Assembly: GCF_002896875.1 (NCBI RefSeq)
Contig: NZ_CP023278.1
Span: 5,278,501 to 5,342,500 of the forward strand
Reading direction: 5' to 3'
DNA length: 64,000 nucleotides
Source of the DNA: Nostoc sp. CENA543
Lineage (GTDB): Bacteria > Cyanobacteriota > Cyanobacteriia > Cyanobacteriales > Nostocaceae
Made by a program: the position numbers and the translations under genes. Of the stretch, positions 25,065 to 35,748 are shown one piece after another (position 1 is the first letter of the stretch; every line of letters begins with the position of its first letter). The notes beneath the pieces are model-generated. The model was not told the DNA's origin. It saw nothing but the letters and a program-made list of their open reading frames with translations, and made no database searches.

Positions 25065-25715
25065 TTATGAATTTTGACTAAAGGTGTCTTTGAGTACAGA
25101 ACGAGCCGCTAAGTGATTACGAGTAGTCATCAAGATTTCGGCTTCTCTTTCTAAGCGGGCAGCTGTATCTTGCATTTCCAGTAAAGACTGCTGCTCTGCG
25201 GCGACACCATAAAGATTACTCGCCACCCAATAAGACAATTCCGTGGGCAAATCAGGTAATTCTTCTGGAAGTTCAATATTTTGTTCTGTGATTTTGGCGG
25301 ATAGCCTGACCACATCACGGAGTAGTTGTTCGACTTCTGTAGCTAAAGGATATAAATCTTTACTGGGTGACTGGTCTTCTATCCATTCTACCAAGCCTAC
25401 ACGGTAGGGTTTTTCCCGCACATACTCTAAAACGCGAAACCGTTGTTGTCCCAGGGTGAGCATTTTCATACGGTCATCTGGTAGACGCTGGTAGTGAACA
25501 ATTTCCGCACAGCAACCGACGTTAGCAATTTGACCTGTTACCGGGTCAACCATTAGCACACCAAACCTGCGATCGCTCTCCAAAATCGTGTTCATCATGA
25601 TTCGGTAGCGGAACTCAAAAATATGTAGTGGTAAAGGTCTAGTGGGAAAAAGAACTACTTCGGGTAACGGGAACAGAGGTAGTTCACGAACTGCTATTCT
25701 GGAAGAAGATGTCAT
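25065..25715 (-). CDS. Lon substrate-binding-domain (LON-N) protein
   Basis: 216 residues consisting of the Lon N-terminal domain alone: RELPLFPLPEVVLFPTRPLPLHIFEFRYR, GVLMVDPVTG, and a C-terminal helical bundle. The AAA+ and protease domains of Lon are absent and this is the normal length for stand-alone LON-N proteins in cyanobacteria, so it is not a truncation. Possibly a peptide-binding or quality-control role; no experimental function is known to me. Confidence 0.85.
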   Translation of the reverse strand: MTSSSRIAVRELPLFPLPEVVLFPTRPLPLHIFEFRYRIMMNTILESDRRFGVLMVDPVTGQIANVGCCAEIVHYQRLPDDRMKMLTLGQQRFRVLEYVREKPYRVGLVEWIEDQSPSKDLYPLATEVEQLLRDVVRLSAKITEQNIELPEELPDLPTELSYWVASNLYGVAAEQQSLLEMQDTAARLEREAEILMTTRNHLAARSVLKDTFSQNS

Positions 25716-25900
25716 TGTTACCTAAGTATAAATTTAATGCTAAAAATTGATGCTTCTCTGCTTTCCCCGTAATATCAATTTTGGATTTTAGATTTTAGAT
25801 TTAGTGCCTTTTTTCTGGGCTAGGTCAACGGTTTCAAGCAAGACTACTTATCTCAACTTGGCTTAATGTGTCTACATTCTATCATCTGTTTTAGAGCTAA

Positions 25901-25933
25901 TAAAAAAGCCCTGAAATAAATTTCTCCAGGGCT
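25901..25933 (-). terminator. Terminator of the str operon
   Basis: On the minus strand AGCCCTG...CAGGGCT forms a 7-bp stem followed by TTTTTTATT. It lies 140 bp beyond the rpsJ stop and is the last strong stop signal of the cluster. Confidence 0.75.
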
Positions 25934-25995
25934 AAGTTAATATTCATACATTCGTCAATAATTCATAGTCCAGGAATTCTTCACTGTTGACTGTT

Positions 25996-26061
25996 GTACG
26001 GGCGGGTTTAACAAACATATCTGTTTTTAAGTGAGAACATCTGCCAAAACCCGCCCCTACT
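25996..26061. repeat. GC-rich inverted-repeat element
   Basis: GGGCGGGTTT (26000-26009) is the exact reverse complement of AAACCCGCCC (26047-26056), and pairing continues imperfectly outward (TGTAC/CTACT). The about 66-bp unit would form a long hairpin. It stands in the 3' region of the rpsJ transcript and looks like a dispersed palindromic repeat. Confidence 0.65.
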
Positions 26062-26074
26062 GACTCTGGACTAA

Positions 26075-26392
26075 TTACAGTTTTACTTCAATGTCTACAC
26101 CAGATGGCAAATCTAGTTTCATCAGAGCATCAATAGTTTTAGAAGAGGGTTGGTAGATATCGATAATGCGACGATGGGTACGAGTTTCAAAATGTTCCCG
26201 TGAGTCTTTGTCTACGTGAGGAGAACGCAGTACGCAGTAGATTTTCCGTTTTGTCGGTAAGGGGATAGGGCCGATAGCTGTAGCGTTAGTCCGATTAGCT
26301 GTGTCTACAATCTTCTCGCAAGATGTATCCAGTAATCGGCGGTCAAAAGCCTTTAAGCGAATTCTAATCTTTTGCTGCTGTAGAGTTGCCAT
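26075..26392 (-). CDS. rpsJ: 30S ribosomal protein S10 (uS10)
   Basis: 105 residues, full length for uS10, with [24 protein letters not shown] and [26 protein letters not shown]. Fifth gene of the str cluster, separated from tuf by 190 bp with a strong terminator at 26527-26560, so it probably also has its own promoter. Cyanobacteria keep rpsJ with tuf, unlike the S10-operon position in many bacteria. Confidence 0.97.
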   Translation of the reverse strand: MATLQQQKIRIRLKAFDRRLLDTSCEKIVDTANRTNATAIGPIPLPTKRKIYCVLRSPHVDKDSREHFETRTHRRIIDIYQPSSKTIDALMKLDLPSGVDIEVKL

Positions 26393-26526
26393 CTTTAGTT
26401 TTCCAGGTTCTGATTTTAAGTGTGAAATTGAGGATAATGCTTTGGCAATTGAGTAATTAGAACTATCTCATTACCAGTTTTTAATGCCCAAGATTTAATA
26501 TCTAATTCCTTTATCAAGGTTCAGAT

Positions 26527-26560
26527 AAAAGAGCAGAGAGGATTTTCCCGTCTCTGCTCT
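26527..26560 (-). terminator. Hairpin terminator between tuf and rpsJ
   Basis: AGAGCAGAGA (26530-26539) pairs with TCTCTGCTCT (26551-26560), a 10-bp perfect stem; on the minus strand it is followed by TTTT. It lies 23 bp after the tuf stop and would attenuate or end transcripts before rpsJ. Confidence 0.75.
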
Positions 26561-26582
26561 TATTTATTTGGGTAACAAGGTA

Positions 26583-27812
26583 CTATTTGAGAATTTTGGA
26601 GACGACACCAGCACCGATGGTGCGGCCACCTTCGCGAATCGCAAAGCGCATACCTTGTTCGATCGCGATGGGGTTGATCAATTCTACGGTCATTTTGATG
26701 CGATCGCCGGGCATTACCATTTCAGCTGCACCACCATCATCAGAGGTGAATGCAGTGATTGTGCCTGTTACATCAGTTGTCCGTACGTAGAATTGAGGAC
26801 GGTAGCCAGAGAAGAAGGGTGTTTTACGACCACCTTCTTTTTCGGTGAGTACGTATACTTCACCTTCAAATTGGGTGTGAGGAGTGATAGAACCGGGTTT
26901 AGCAATTACCATACCCCGTTCAATATCGGTCTTTTGGATACCACGCAGGAGTACACCAGCGTTATCACCAGCCATACCTTCGTCCAAGCTCTTCTTGAAC
27001 ATTTCAATACCGGTAACAGTGGTGTTACGGGTGTCTCTGATACCCACTAACTCCACAACATCACCAACCTTGACCTTACCACGTTCAATCCGGCCGGTTG
27101 CTACTGTACCACGACCAGTGATTGAGAATACGTCTTCTACCGCCATCAAGAAAGGTTTGTCAATGTCACGCTCAGGATCGGGAATGTAGGAATCTACAGC
27201 ATCCATCAAAGCGTAAATTTTATCTACCCAAGGATTCTCGCCACGGACGGTTTTGCCATTCTTGGTCATGGCTTCTAGAGCTTGCAGACCTGAACCTCTA
27301 ACGATGGGAATATCGTCACCATCAAAGCCATACTCTGTTAGTAGTTCTCTCAATTCAAGTTCTACTAGTTCCATCAATTCTTCGTCTTCCATCATATCTT
27401 CTTTGTTTAAGAAGACGACTAGCTTAGGAACACCCACCTGACGTGCTAAGAGAATGTGTTCACGGGTTTGGGGCATGGGGCCATCGGTAGCAGCTACTAC
27501 AAGAATAGCTCCGTCCATTTGCGCTGCACCAGTGATCATGTTTTTCACATAGTCAGCGTGGCCAGGACAATCTACGTGAGCATAGTGACGTTTTTCAGTC
27601 TCATACTCAACGTGAGCAGTATTGATAGTGATACCCCGTGCTTTTTCTTCGGGGGCGTTGTCGATTTGGTCGTAAGCTTTAGCTTCAGCTTTACCCAAAG
27701 CAGCCAAGGTCATGGTGATAGCTGCTGTTAAGGTAGTTTTACCGTGGTCAACGTGGCCAACAGTACCGATGTTAACGTGAGTTTTGGTTCTTTCAAACTT
27801 TGCGCGTGCCAT
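26583..27812 (-). CDS. tuf: Elongation factor Tu
   Basis: 409 residues with GTPase motifs GHVDHGKTT (P-loop), DCPGHADY (G3) and NKEDM (G4), the switch [14 protein letters not shown], and the two beta-barrel domains ending GVVSKILK. It delivers aminoacyl-tRNA to the ribosome. The gene follows fusA by 22 bp. Length and motifs are typical for cyanobacteria. Confidence 0.98.
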   Translation of the reverse strand: MARAKFERTKTHVNIGTVGHVDHGKTTLTAAITMTLAALGKAEAKAYDQIDNAPEEKARGITINTAHVEYETEKRHYAHVDCPGHADYVKNMITGAAQMDGAILVVAATDGPMPQTREHILLARQVGVPKLVVFLNKEDMMEDEELMELVELELRELLTEYGFDGDDIPIVRGSGLQALEAMTKNGKTVRGENPWVDKIYALMDAVDSYIPDPERDIDKPFLMAVEDVFSITGRGTVATGRIERGKVKVGDVVELVGIRDTRNTTVTGIEMFKKSLDEGMAGDNAGVLLRGIQKTDIERGMVIAKPGSITPHTQFEGEVYVLTEKEGGRKTPFFSGYRPQFYVRTTDVTGTITAFTSDDGGAAEMVMPGDRIKMTVELINPIAIEQGMRFAIREGGRTIGAGVVSKILK

Positions 27813-27834
27813 GTATGCTCGTTTCCTTTTCTAA

Positions 27835-29913
27835 TTATGCGTTCCCTTTGCTTTTTGCTATGATTGCCTCGGCCACGTTGCGAGGCACTTCTTCGTAATG
27901 GCTAAACTCCATAGAGAAGATACCCCGACCTTGGGTTTTTGACCGGATATCGGTAGCATAGCCAAACATTTCTGCCAAGGGGACTTTTGCTGTCACTTTG
28001 GCAAGACCTTGTTCAGATCCCATCCCTTCAATTTGACCACGACGAGAATTGAGGTCGCCCATGACATCACCAAGGAAGTTTTCGGGAACTTCTACCTCAA
28101 CTTTCATCATAGGCTCTAAGAGTACAGGTGAAGCTTTGGTTACTGCCTCTTTCATCGCCATTGAACCAGCGATTTTGAAAGCCATTTCTGAAGAGTCTAC
28201 GTCATGGTAAGAACCATCTACTAAAGTAGCTTTCACATCGATGAGTGGATATCCAGCTAATACACCAGATTCACAGCATTCTTTCATTCCCTGTTCTGCG
28301 GGGTTAATGTACTCTTTGGGTACAACACCACCGACAATTTTGGAAACAAATTCAAAGCCACTTCCAGGTTCACCAGGTTCTAGGTCAATCACAACGTGAC
28401 CGTATTGACCTTTACCACCACTTTGACGGATGAATTTACCTTCAATTCTGTTGACGGCTTTGCGAATGGTTTCACGGTAAGCTACCTGTGGCGCACCTAC
28501 GTTAGCTTCCACTTTAAATTCGCGTAACATCCGGTCTACGAGAATTTCTAGGTGTAATTCTCCCATCCCCGCAATTACGGTTTGGTTAGTTTCTGGATCA
28601 ACACTGACACGGAAGGTAGGGTCTTCTTCTGAGAGTGATTGCAGTGCTTTGGACAATTTGTCCATGTCGTTTTTCGTTTTGGGTTCGACCGCAACTGAGA
28701 TCACAGGCTCAGGAATAAACAAGGATTCTAAAATGACTGGTGCGCTTTCATCACAAAGGGTGTCACCTGTCAAGGTATCTTTTAAACCTAGTGCTGCACC
28801 TAAATCACCTGCTCGCAGTTCTTCTACATCAAGTCTTTCGTCTGCTTTCAAAACCACGAGGCGAGAAATTCGTTCTTTTTTATTCTTGGTAGCGTTGAGG
28901 ACGTAACTACCTTTTTTCAGTACGCCAGAATATACACGAACGAAGGTGAGGCGACCGTAGGGATCAGCCATAATCTTGAAGGCTAGAGCCGCTAGGGGTT
29001 CGTTGTCATCAGCACGACGTTCAACTGTGTCGCCACTGCTGACTGTACCTTGAATAGCTGGTACATCAATGGGTGCTGGTAGATAATCGACTACCGCATC
29101 CAACATCAACTGCACACCTTTATTCTTAAAGGCTGAACCACAAAGTACGGGTACGATTGTGCCGGCAATTGTACCTTTACGCAGTGCATTTTTGATTTCT
29201 GCTTCTGTGAGTGCTTCGCCCTCAAAGTACTTGTTCATTAAGTCGTCATCGACTTCTGCAACTGCTTCTACCAGCTTGGTGTAGTATTCTTCAGCCAGTT
29301 CTTGCAATTCTGCGGGGATATCGGTTTCTTGGATATCTGTACCTTGGTCGTTGGTGTAAATGTATGCACACTTGCGTACCAAGTCTACAATGCCTTGGAA
29401 TTCGTTTTCACTACCAATTGGTAGTTGAATTGCAATGGCATTGGCACGTAGGCGATCGCGCATTTGCTCATGAACTCTGTAAAAGTTCGCACCTGTACGA
29501 TCCATTTTGTTGATAAAGGCAATCCGAGGCACTTTGTAACGGTCTGCTTGCCGCCAAACTGTCTCTGATTGAGGCTGTACACCACCAACGGAACAGAATA
29601 CCGCAATTACACCATCCAACACCCGCATAGAACGTTCAACTTCGATGGTGAAGTCTACGTGACCAGGAGTATCGATAATGTTAATTTGATGATCTTTCCA
29701 ACTGGTACTAATTGCCGCCGCAGTAATGGTAATACCGCGCTCCCGTTCCTGATCCATCCAGTCAGTAACGGCAGTTCCTTCGTGTACTTCGCCAATTTTA
29801 TGAATTATCCCAGAGTAAAATAATATTCTCTCTGTTGTAGTTGTTTTGCCCGCATCTATGTGCGCCGCAATACCGATATTGCGTACTTTCTCTAGCGGGT
29901 TGGTACGTGCCAC
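27835..29913 (-). CDS. fusA: Elongation factor G
   Basis: 692 residues with GTPase motifs [21 protein letters not shown] and NKMDRTGA, and the domain IV/V segments [16 protein letters not shown] and [15 protein letters not shown]. It drives ribosomal translocation and helps ribosome recycling. Located between rpsG and tuf in the classic order. No unusual feature. Confidence 0.98.
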   Translation of the reverse strand: MARTNPLEKVRNIGIAAHIDAGKTTTTERILFYSGIIHKIGEVHEGTAVTDWMDQERERGITITAAAISTSWKDHQINIIDTPGHVDFTIEVERSMRVLDGVIAVFCSVGGVQPQSETVWRQADRYKVPRIAFINKMDRTGANFYRVHEQMRDRLRANAIAIQLPIGSENEFQGIVDLVRKCAYIYTNDQGTDIQETDIPAELQELAEEYYTKLVEAVAEVDDDLMNKYFEGEALTEAEIKNALRKGTIAGTIVPVLCGSAFKNKGVQLMLDAVVDYLPAPIDVPAIQGTVSSGDTVERRADDNEPLAALAFKIMADPYGRLTFVRVYSGVLKKGSYVLNATKNKKERISRLVVLKADERLDVEELRAGDLGAALGLKDTLTGDTLCDESAPVILESLFIPEPVISVAVEPKTKNDMDKLSKALQSLSEEDPTFRVSVDPETNQTVIAGMGELHLEILVDRMLREFKVEANVGAPQVAYRETIRKAVNRIEGKFIRQSGGKGQYGHVVIDLEPGEPGSGFEFVSKIVGGVVPKEYINPAEQGMKECCESGVLAGYPLIDVKATLVDGSYHDVDSSEMAFKIAGSMAMKEAVTKASPVLLEPMMKVEVEVPENFLGDVMGDLNSRRGQIEGMGSEQGLAKVTAKVPLAEMFGYATDIRSKTQGRGIFSMEFSHYEEVPRNVAEAIIAKSKGNA

Positions 29914-30053
29914 AGTAGCCTCCTATGGTTTTTGCCTCATGATATCTTGTATATTACTCTTTGTTAAGATTCTATACTTTTAAAGAAAACCGACTTTTGT
30001 TTGGTAATTCTGCGATATACCGCTTTTAGATGCACGATATACCGCTTTTGTAC

Positions 30054-30524
30054 TTAGTAACGATAATGTGCAAATGCTTTGTTTGCTTCCGCCATCCGGT
30101 GTGTTTCTTCCCGTTTGCGGATTGCATTCCCGCTTTCATTGGCTGCATCAAGTAATTCGTTAGCCAGTCTGCTGGCCATTGTGCGTCCTGGTCGAGACCG
30201 AGAAAACTGTACTAACCAACGCAGTGCGAGGGTAGTACCGCGATCTGTACGCACTTCCATTGGTACTTGATAGGTAGCTCCACCAACACGGCGAGCTTTT
30301 ACTTCTACTAGAGGGGTAGCATTTCGCACTGCTCTTTCAAATACTTCCAGTGCATTTGTGCCTGTGCGTTCCTCTATAGTCTTCATTGCATCATACACGA
30401 TGCGTGCCGCCAGTGATTTTTTGCCATGACGCATTACCCGTCGGATGATCATACTCACAAGCCGACTGTTGTATACAGAGTCAGGCGGAACTGGACGCCT
30501 TTGAATAACACCACGACGAGACAT
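30054..30524 (-). CDS. rpsG: 30S ribosomal protein S7 (uS7)
   Basis: 156 residues, full length, with [41 protein letters not shown] and the C-terminal NKAFAHYRY. Primary 16S rRNA binder that starts assembly of the small-subunit head. Gap of 140 bp to fusA and 387 bp to rpsL. Confidence 0.98.
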   Translation of the reverse strand: MSRRGVIQRRPVPPDSVYNSRLVSMIIRRVMRHGKKSLAARIVYDAMKTIEERTGTNALEVFERAVRNATPLVEVKARRVGGATYQVPMEVRTDRGTTLALRWLVQFSRSRPGRTMASRLANELLDAANESGNAIRKREETHRMAEANKAFAHYRY

Positions 30525-30911
30525 ACTATACCCTTAATTCGGATTTTGGCAACGAAATTATATGCTATCAGACAGATGTTTATCTGAAGCAATGGTTAGC
30601 TACAGACTTGTCTACTGCAAAGGGTTGCTTTACGGCTGCAATCACCCTAATTTTACAGACTTGTTTCCTCAAAAACTGGGATAACAAAGCGACAACGTCT
30701 TTTTTAAGTGGAATGTCATTATGCAAACGTTGCTGTCGCTTACAACGGTTGAAATTTTGCTACACTTGCTCGCTGAGTGTAGATTGGTGGGAGAAGCTGG
30801 AATAATTTCTGGAAACTGGTTTCAGAATTAGCGACCAATGAGTTTGTTACGCAATCTGGACGCTTTAGATTCCAGGGACTAATCGCAATAGATTACGATT
30901 AATCACCTGCT
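30525..30911. other. Wide gap between rpsL and rpsG
   Basis: 387 bp inside the str cluster. An open frame of 65 codons on the plus strand has no protein character. No terminator strong enough to call was found; the length suggests a separate rpsG promoter. Confidence 0.4.
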
Positions 30912-31295
30912 TTATTTTTTCGCTTCTTTAGGACGCTTGGTTCCATATTTGGAACGGCCTTGTTTGCGGTCTTTAACTCCGGCTGTATCCAAAGTACCGC
31001 GAATGATGTGGTATCTCACACCAGGTAGATCCTTTACCCGACCACCACGAATCATCACAACTGAGTGTTCTTGTAAGTTGTGACCAATTCCAGGAATGTA
31101 AGCTGTGACTTCAAACCCGGAGGTTAGTCTGACCCGTGCTACTTTACGTAGCGCGGAGTTGGGTTTTTTAGGTGTAGTCGTGTAGACTCTGGTACAAACG
31201 CCCCGACGCTGTGGGCATTGTTTAAGAGCAGGGGACTTGGTTTTCTGACGCGCTTTTTCGCGTTCACTACGTATTAGTTGCTGTATGGTTGGCAT
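30912..31295 (-). CDS. rpsL: 30S ribosomal protein S12 (uS12)
   Basis: 127 residues, with [26 protein letters not shown] (the lysine region linked to streptomycin resistance) and [12 protein letters not shown], plus a basic tail. It works in decoding at the A site. First gene of the str cluster. Confidence 0.98.
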   Translation of the reverse strand: MPTIQQLIRSEREKARQKTKSPALKQCPQRRGVCTRVYTTTPKKPNSALRKVARVRLTSGFEVTAYIPGIGHNLQEHSVVMIRGGRVKDLPGVRYHIIRGTLDTAGVKDRKQGRSKYGTKRPKEAKK

Positions 31296-31509
31296 GAGTT
31301 ACAGCGCGTGAAGCTGCTTGCTAGTCTAAGTTTTAACAAATCCTGATTATAGCTTTTTTTATGAATTCATGTCAAACTTTCATATTATTTTTAATTTTTG
31401 GATATAAATTAGGGGACTGGGGATTAGGGACTAGGGATTGGGAAAGACGAAATTTAGGGGAGTAATCTTTGGCTGGTTGCTTATTTAAGCTCGCATTCTC
31501 TGTCAAAAA

Positions 31510-31830
31510 TCAAGTTGCAAAAGAGTTACCACAGCCACAAGTAACGACAGATTGGGGATTATGGAAGCGGAAACCACCACCCATGAGATCCTCGGAGTAA
31601 TCTATGGTTAAACCATTAACGTAGTTGCAGCTATCAGCATCGATGACTACTTGCAGGCTGTCAATTTGCAAAACGCGATCGCCAACTCTGGTTTGATCAT
31701 CAAAAGACAGATCATAAAACCAACCAGAACAGCCACCTGATTTAACCGCTAACCGAAAAAGTGTATTAGGCTGCTGTTTTGCCTGTAAGCGAGTGATTTC
31801 ACTAGCAGCAGATGGGCTTAAATGAATCAT
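31510..31830 (-). CDS. IscA/HesB-family iron-sulfur assembly protein
   Basis: 106 residues with the A-type carrier fold: IHLSPSAASEITRL, the first cysteine in SGGCSGW, DYSEDLMGGGFRFHNP and the C-terminal pair CGCGNSF. The three-cysteine pattern is complete, so it can bind an Fe-S cluster or iron and pass it on. Monocistronic, just downstream of rpsL on the same strand with repeat DNA between. Confidence 0.92.
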   Translation of the reverse strand: MIHLSPSAASEITRLQAKQQPNTLFRLAVKSGGCSGWFYDLSFDDQTRVGDRVLQIDSLQVVIDADSCNYVNGLTIDYSEDLMGGGFRFHNPQSVVTCGCGNSFAT

Positions 31831-32109
31831 GAAACTGTTTAAGGCAACTCAAGACATTATATCTAAGTATCGCAGATGACTGAGCTACCATAATCAATCT
31901 TGAGAAAAGAAAGAACCTTGAGGAAGTACAGGAATGTAAGGGTGTAGGGGACAATGTAGAAATTTTCCTCAGTTCCCAGTGATTTTGGAATTTTGAATCG
32001 GTGAGTCCCCACCAAAAATTTAGCAGGGACTTAAAGATTGCCAGGTTGAATTCAGACGGTTTGCGAGATGATGTTGTTAACTCAAAACCATAATAGTTTG
32101 ATCTGTAAA

Positions 32110-32550
32110 TTAATTCGCAGTACGGGCATAATCATCTTGGTAGCGAATAATATCGTCTTCACCTAAATATTCGCCATTTTGGACTTCAATCAAAATAAGG
32201 GGAATGACTCCAGGATTCTCTAGACGGTGGGCTGTACATTGAGGTACATAGGTTGACTGGTTATTACTGAGTAATATTTCTTGTTCACCACAAACTACTC
32301 TAGCTGTGCCGGAAACGACAATCCAGTGTTCACTGCGGTGATGGTGCATTTGCAGGCTGAGGCGGTGTCCTGGCTTGACTTCAATGCGCTTAATTTTGTA
32401 GCCGCGTCCTTCTTCTAAAACTGTGAAAGAACCCCAAGGACGTAATTCAGTAGCAGCAACACTGCGGCTAGCGATCGCACTTGGCAAGGTGAGAGTGTTA
32501 GTCTTAGTATTTTCTTGATGTTGAGCCATAGTTACCTCATTTGAAGACAT
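32110..32550 (-). CDS. Cupin-domain protein, mannose-6-phosphate isomerase type II family
   Basis: 146 residues. The cupin core includes RPWGSFTVLEEGRGYKIKRIEVKPG, the metal-binding set HHHRSEHWIVVSG and the C-terminal APHRLENPG-like QCTAHRLENPG, as in the isomerase half of bifunctional GDP-mannose pyrophosphorylase/phosphomannose isomerase (AlgA/ManC). Stand-alone versions of this domain are common in cyanobacteria. The first about 25 residues are unstructured; starts at 32550 or 32529 are both possible. Likely role in sugar-nucleotide supply. Confidence 0.85.
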   Translation of the reverse strand: MSSNEVTMAQHQENTKTNTLTLPSAIASRSVAATELRPWGSFTVLEEGRGYKIKRIEVKPGHRLSLQMHHHRSEHWIVVSGTARVVCGEQEILLSNNQSTYVPQCTAHRLENPGVIPLILIEVQNGEYLGEDDIIRYQDDYARTAN

Positions 32551-32749
32551 AATACAAACCGTCGTTACTCTTATCCATTGATGGAAAATTGAGGGGCAAT
32601 CTTACAACCGTGAAAATCAGCAATTTAATTTCACCTTGCTAAACATAGCAAAGTGAAACTTGGATGGAGCGTTCATTTTTGCCCAAAATAGATGGTCTAC
32701 ACCAACTCTTCATTAAGTCTCAGGGTAGCTTATTCTCAACTTTAAAGAG

Positions 32750-32880
32750 GGAATGGGGAATGGGAAGATGGGGAAGTGTGGGGAGTGTGGGGAGAGAGGG
32801 GGGAAAGATTTCTTCCCACACCTCCCACACCTCCCACACCTCCCACACCTCCCACACCTCCCACCCCTCCCACACTTCCT
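32750..32880. repeat. Complementary blocks of tandem repeats
   Basis: A purine-rich block (about 32750-32805; GGGAATG then GGGAGTGTG units) is followed by at least six copies of the 9-mer CCCACACCT (about 32814-32879). The two blocks are largely reverse complements and could form a long imperfect hairpin. Confidence 0.75.
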
Positions 32881-32908
32881 GCTTGCCCTATGCCCAATGT
32901 CCTATGTA

Positions 32909-34900
32909 TTATCTTGGCTGAAGAAATATACCGATACCGTTGTGTACACGGGCGGCGGTGTTAGGATAACGGTCGAGTAATTGTCCTCCTAGATAAAGAC
33001 TTGTGGAACTACCACCGTCTAAATTGAGGGCATTCACACAACCTAAAAGCTTCATGAGTTGGGCATGTTCTGCCAAAGTGGGGCCAGAACCTCCTACACG
33101 GTTATGTACGGCAGCAATTAATACAGTGTTGTTGGCCGTTGTACAAATGGCACTGCGGCTAGCTTTTTGAGTGATGAAAGCATTGCTGAATTGTTCACTT
33201 TGGGCATCAAGGACAATTTTCCCATTTTGTAGTAAGAGTGGCCCTGCTCCTACGATATTGGGGTAACGATTAAATTCGCCTGGAGTAGTCCCCGTTGTAA
33301 TCTGTACGTCAGTACCAATGGTTAACTGTGATGCTTGGGATATAGCATTACCACGAAACACTAGTAAGTAGCTATTTGGGGGAATGGGAAAGTTGGTTTG
33401 ACCGGCTTTATCACCGACAAACTGATTGGTGACTTTGTTGTTTTGGACAATAAACACCCGTTCGTTATCTGTAAGGGATGTATAAGTTTGTCCCCAGGCG
33501 GGAGTGTAACGGGCTATACCACTCTGGACATAACCACTGTTGAGAAAGAGAATTGGCGAGCGCAAATTACTAGATGTTGTTAAAGTTTCTTGGAGGGTGA
33601 GACGACCAAAATAAAATTGTCCCGCATCGTTCCAAGCGATCGCACCTCGGTTGAGAATGGGACTAGATAACCATTGACCGTCCCGACGAATTGCACCCAG
33701 GGGTAAACGATTATTGCGGTTAAAATAACCAGCATTAATGGCGGCTACGGCTAAATCCTTTTGGGCTGTTTGAATTAAGGGGGCTGTCCCAACTAAAGTA
33801 TTAGCCGTTGCCCAAATTGGTTTAATCGCTAAACCCGCAGTGCGGGGGTTGACTTCTAGCCAAACTATACCAAAGCGGTCTGTGCCTAAATTGACAAAAT
33901 CTTGTCGCCATTGTAATCCCCTTGCCCAGTTGATATTTTTGGGTTTGAGGGCATCAGGACGCAGATTCAACACCAGGCGATGAGGATTATTGATAGTGGT
34001 GGCTTGCAAAGATAAATCTAGGGGGACGCTGAGAGTAATGACTGTTTGATTGTTCACAACCTCAACTTTTTGAATTAAAGACGCGGATGTTTGAGATTGT
34101 TTGAGTAAATCTGGTGAGGTCGCTGGTGGGGGTGTGTAGCGTTGAATTAAACTGGAATCAGCGATCGCATCTAAGGTAATTTTCCACTCTCGGTTAGTTG
34201 GTGCAGCATTATTGGGAGTGGGTGCATTAGGGTCATCCTGGAGGGTTTTGATGGGTAATCCTTGCTGGATTTGCCAAGGGGTAGGACGGTCTAAGTCCAG
34301 TACAATCTGAGGAACTGATCCAGGATTAAGATTTTCACTAATATTTCTTACCTGTGTTGACGGTGTGACAATTACCAAGGTGTTACCTTGGGCTTGCATT
34401 TGCCAGCCTGCGGCTGTGGCTAAATTGGTCACATCTAGATAACGATAGCCTCGCCAGAGGTTGGCAGAGAGAATTAGGGGTTGGTTATTGCTAGAAAACC
34501 ATTCTATGGGCTGCCTTCCAGGGTTATTAGTGCTTAATAGGTCTATACCGAGTAGTTGCCTGAGTGCTGCATCACTGATGTATATTTTGACTGGGTTTTT
34601 TGGCTGAAGTTGTTGTAACCAAGCACCTGATAAATTACGCCCATTCAGGGAAATTTGGCTACCAGTGGATACGTTGCGCGGAACAAAGGCAGCAGGAGAC
34701 TGGGAAAGTAACTGCGGATTTGCCGGAGTGTTAGCTAAAGACTTTTGGGGAATGGTAGCAGATAAATATAAGGCGATCGCGACAATTGTCACTCCCGTCT
34801 TCTGCAATAAGTGGTGATTTAACTTGTGGATAATCATCTGATGATTTGTGAGTCGGCAGTAGTTTGGCATTTTCACCCTGATTAATGAGGAATGAGACAA
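32909..34900 (-). CDS. Secreted phosphodiester glycosidase-family protein (NAGPA-like)
   Basis: 663 residues with a hydrophobic N-terminal segment (GVTIVAIALYLSA) ending near an alanine cleavage site, so exported. The C-terminal about 300 residues hold the NAGPA/DUF2233 domain: AAINAGYFNRNNRLPLGAI, NTVLIAAVHNR and the hallmark ALNLDGGSSTSLYL. The N-terminal half contains repeated beta segments resembling copper-amine-oxidase-like and AMIN-like modules that bind cell wall. It may remove sugars from phosphodiester-linked wall components. The start is uncertain: 34900, 34870 and 34837 are alternatives. Confidence 0.8.
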   Translation of the reverse strand: MSHSSLIRVKMPNYCRLTNHQMIIHKLNHHLLQKTGVTIVAIALYLSATIPQKSLANTPANPQLLSQSPAAFVPRNVSTGSQISLNGRNLSGAWLQQLQPKNPVKIYISDAALRQLLGIDLLSTNNPGRQPIEWFSSNNQPLILSANLWRGYRYLDVTNLATAAGWQMQAQGNTLVIVTPSTQVRNISENLNPGSVPQIVLDLDRPTPWQIQQGLPIKTLQDDPNAPTPNNAAPTNREWKITLDAIADSSLIQRYTPPPATSPDLLKQSQTSASLIQKVEVVNNQTVITLSVPLDLSLQATTINNPHRLVLNLRPDALKPKNINWARGLQWRQDFVNLGTDRFGIVWLEVNPRTAGLAIKPIWATANTLVGTAPLIQTAQKDLAVAAINAGYFNRNNRLPLGAIRRDGQWLSSPILNRGAIAWNDAGQFYFGRLTLQETLTTSSNLRSPILFLNSGYVQSGIARYTPAWGQTYTSLTDNERVFIVQNNKVTNQFVGDKAGQTNFPIPPNSYLLVFRGNAISQASQLTIGTDVQITTGTTPGEFNRYPNIVGAGPLLLQNGKIVLDAQSEQFSNAFITQKASRSAICTTANNTVLIAAVHNRVGGSGPTLAEHAQLMKLLGCVNALNLDGGSSTSLYLGGQLLDRYPNTAARVHNGIGIFLQPR

Positions 34901-35748
34901 AATTAGTTAGATATATTGTCTTGGCGTTGCCTTTTGCTTGTTCCCTATCTTTGCGCCTGAATTTAATTGAGGAAAACAACTCAATAGGTTTCTGTGGAAA
35001 AATATCACCCAACTTAACAGATTCACCAAATGTCTGGAAATCTTAAAAAATCATGATTCATCTTATGTGAAAACGTGATAGTCTATATATTGGCTAGTTA
35101 TCTCTTATAAACTAGATTCAGCAATTCGTCGCTAAAATCATTGTCACCAGATACATAACTAGCATGAGCGATCGCCAAACTATAGCCAATGGTTTTGGTA
35201 ATCAAATTTAAATTAAAATATTAGATCCTGACAAGGATGTGTGCTGCTGTCACCGCTATTTAGTTAGTGCAGGATAGTAGCTATATTTTGGCGGCAAAAA
35301 TTATTAGTAAAAACTCAAATCAAAACCAAAAACACTGGAAAATTGTCAAAGGAGTCCATAGTGTAATACGCTGATTTTGCTACTAAATCAGGATAGTTTC
35401 TGTCTGTCAAGCAATGCAGTATTTAACTAGGGTTTTGTGCTTGCTTGTCAAAATATTTTCTGTTTGAAAATTATATTCACCACAGAAACAAAAAACTGAA
35501 GAAAATACCGAACTTTATAAAAGAAATAAAATGTCAAAATAAGGGTATTTTGTCTTACACAGGATAAACACATAAGAAATAGCGTCAAAATTTTAACGTG
35601 GGCAATAGGAGAAACCGCAGTTAAAATTTTTTTTCTCTAAAATTTCGTTGATGTTTATGTATTTGTACAGGACAAAATTGGGAAATTGCTCTCACCAGCA
35701 GTGGCGAAGTTAGTGACTCAACATCTCAGGACATCTCAGGAATAGGCT
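34901..35748. promoter_or_regulatory. Long upstream region of Fd-GOGAT
   Basis: 848 bp between divergent genes. No ORF is credible. I looked for an NtcA site (GTA-N8-TAC) because the downstream gene is a nitrogen-assimilation gene and did not find a clean one. A short palindrome TGTATTTGTACA lies at about 35657-35668 with unknown meaning. Confidence 0.35.

Noticed and set aside
26568-27731. Several open frames on the plus strand opposite tuf (up to 160 codons)
   Set aside because: They lie antisense within the highly conserved EF-Tu gene and have no protein character; long antisense frames are expected from biased codon use.
32664-32980. Three overlapping plus-strand frames rich in Pro-His-Thr
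   Set aside because: They are translations of the CCCACACCT tandem repeat in different frames.
34901-35748. NtcA-binding site upstream of Fd-GOGAT
   Set aside because: No GTA-N8-TAC with a suitable -10 was found by eye.
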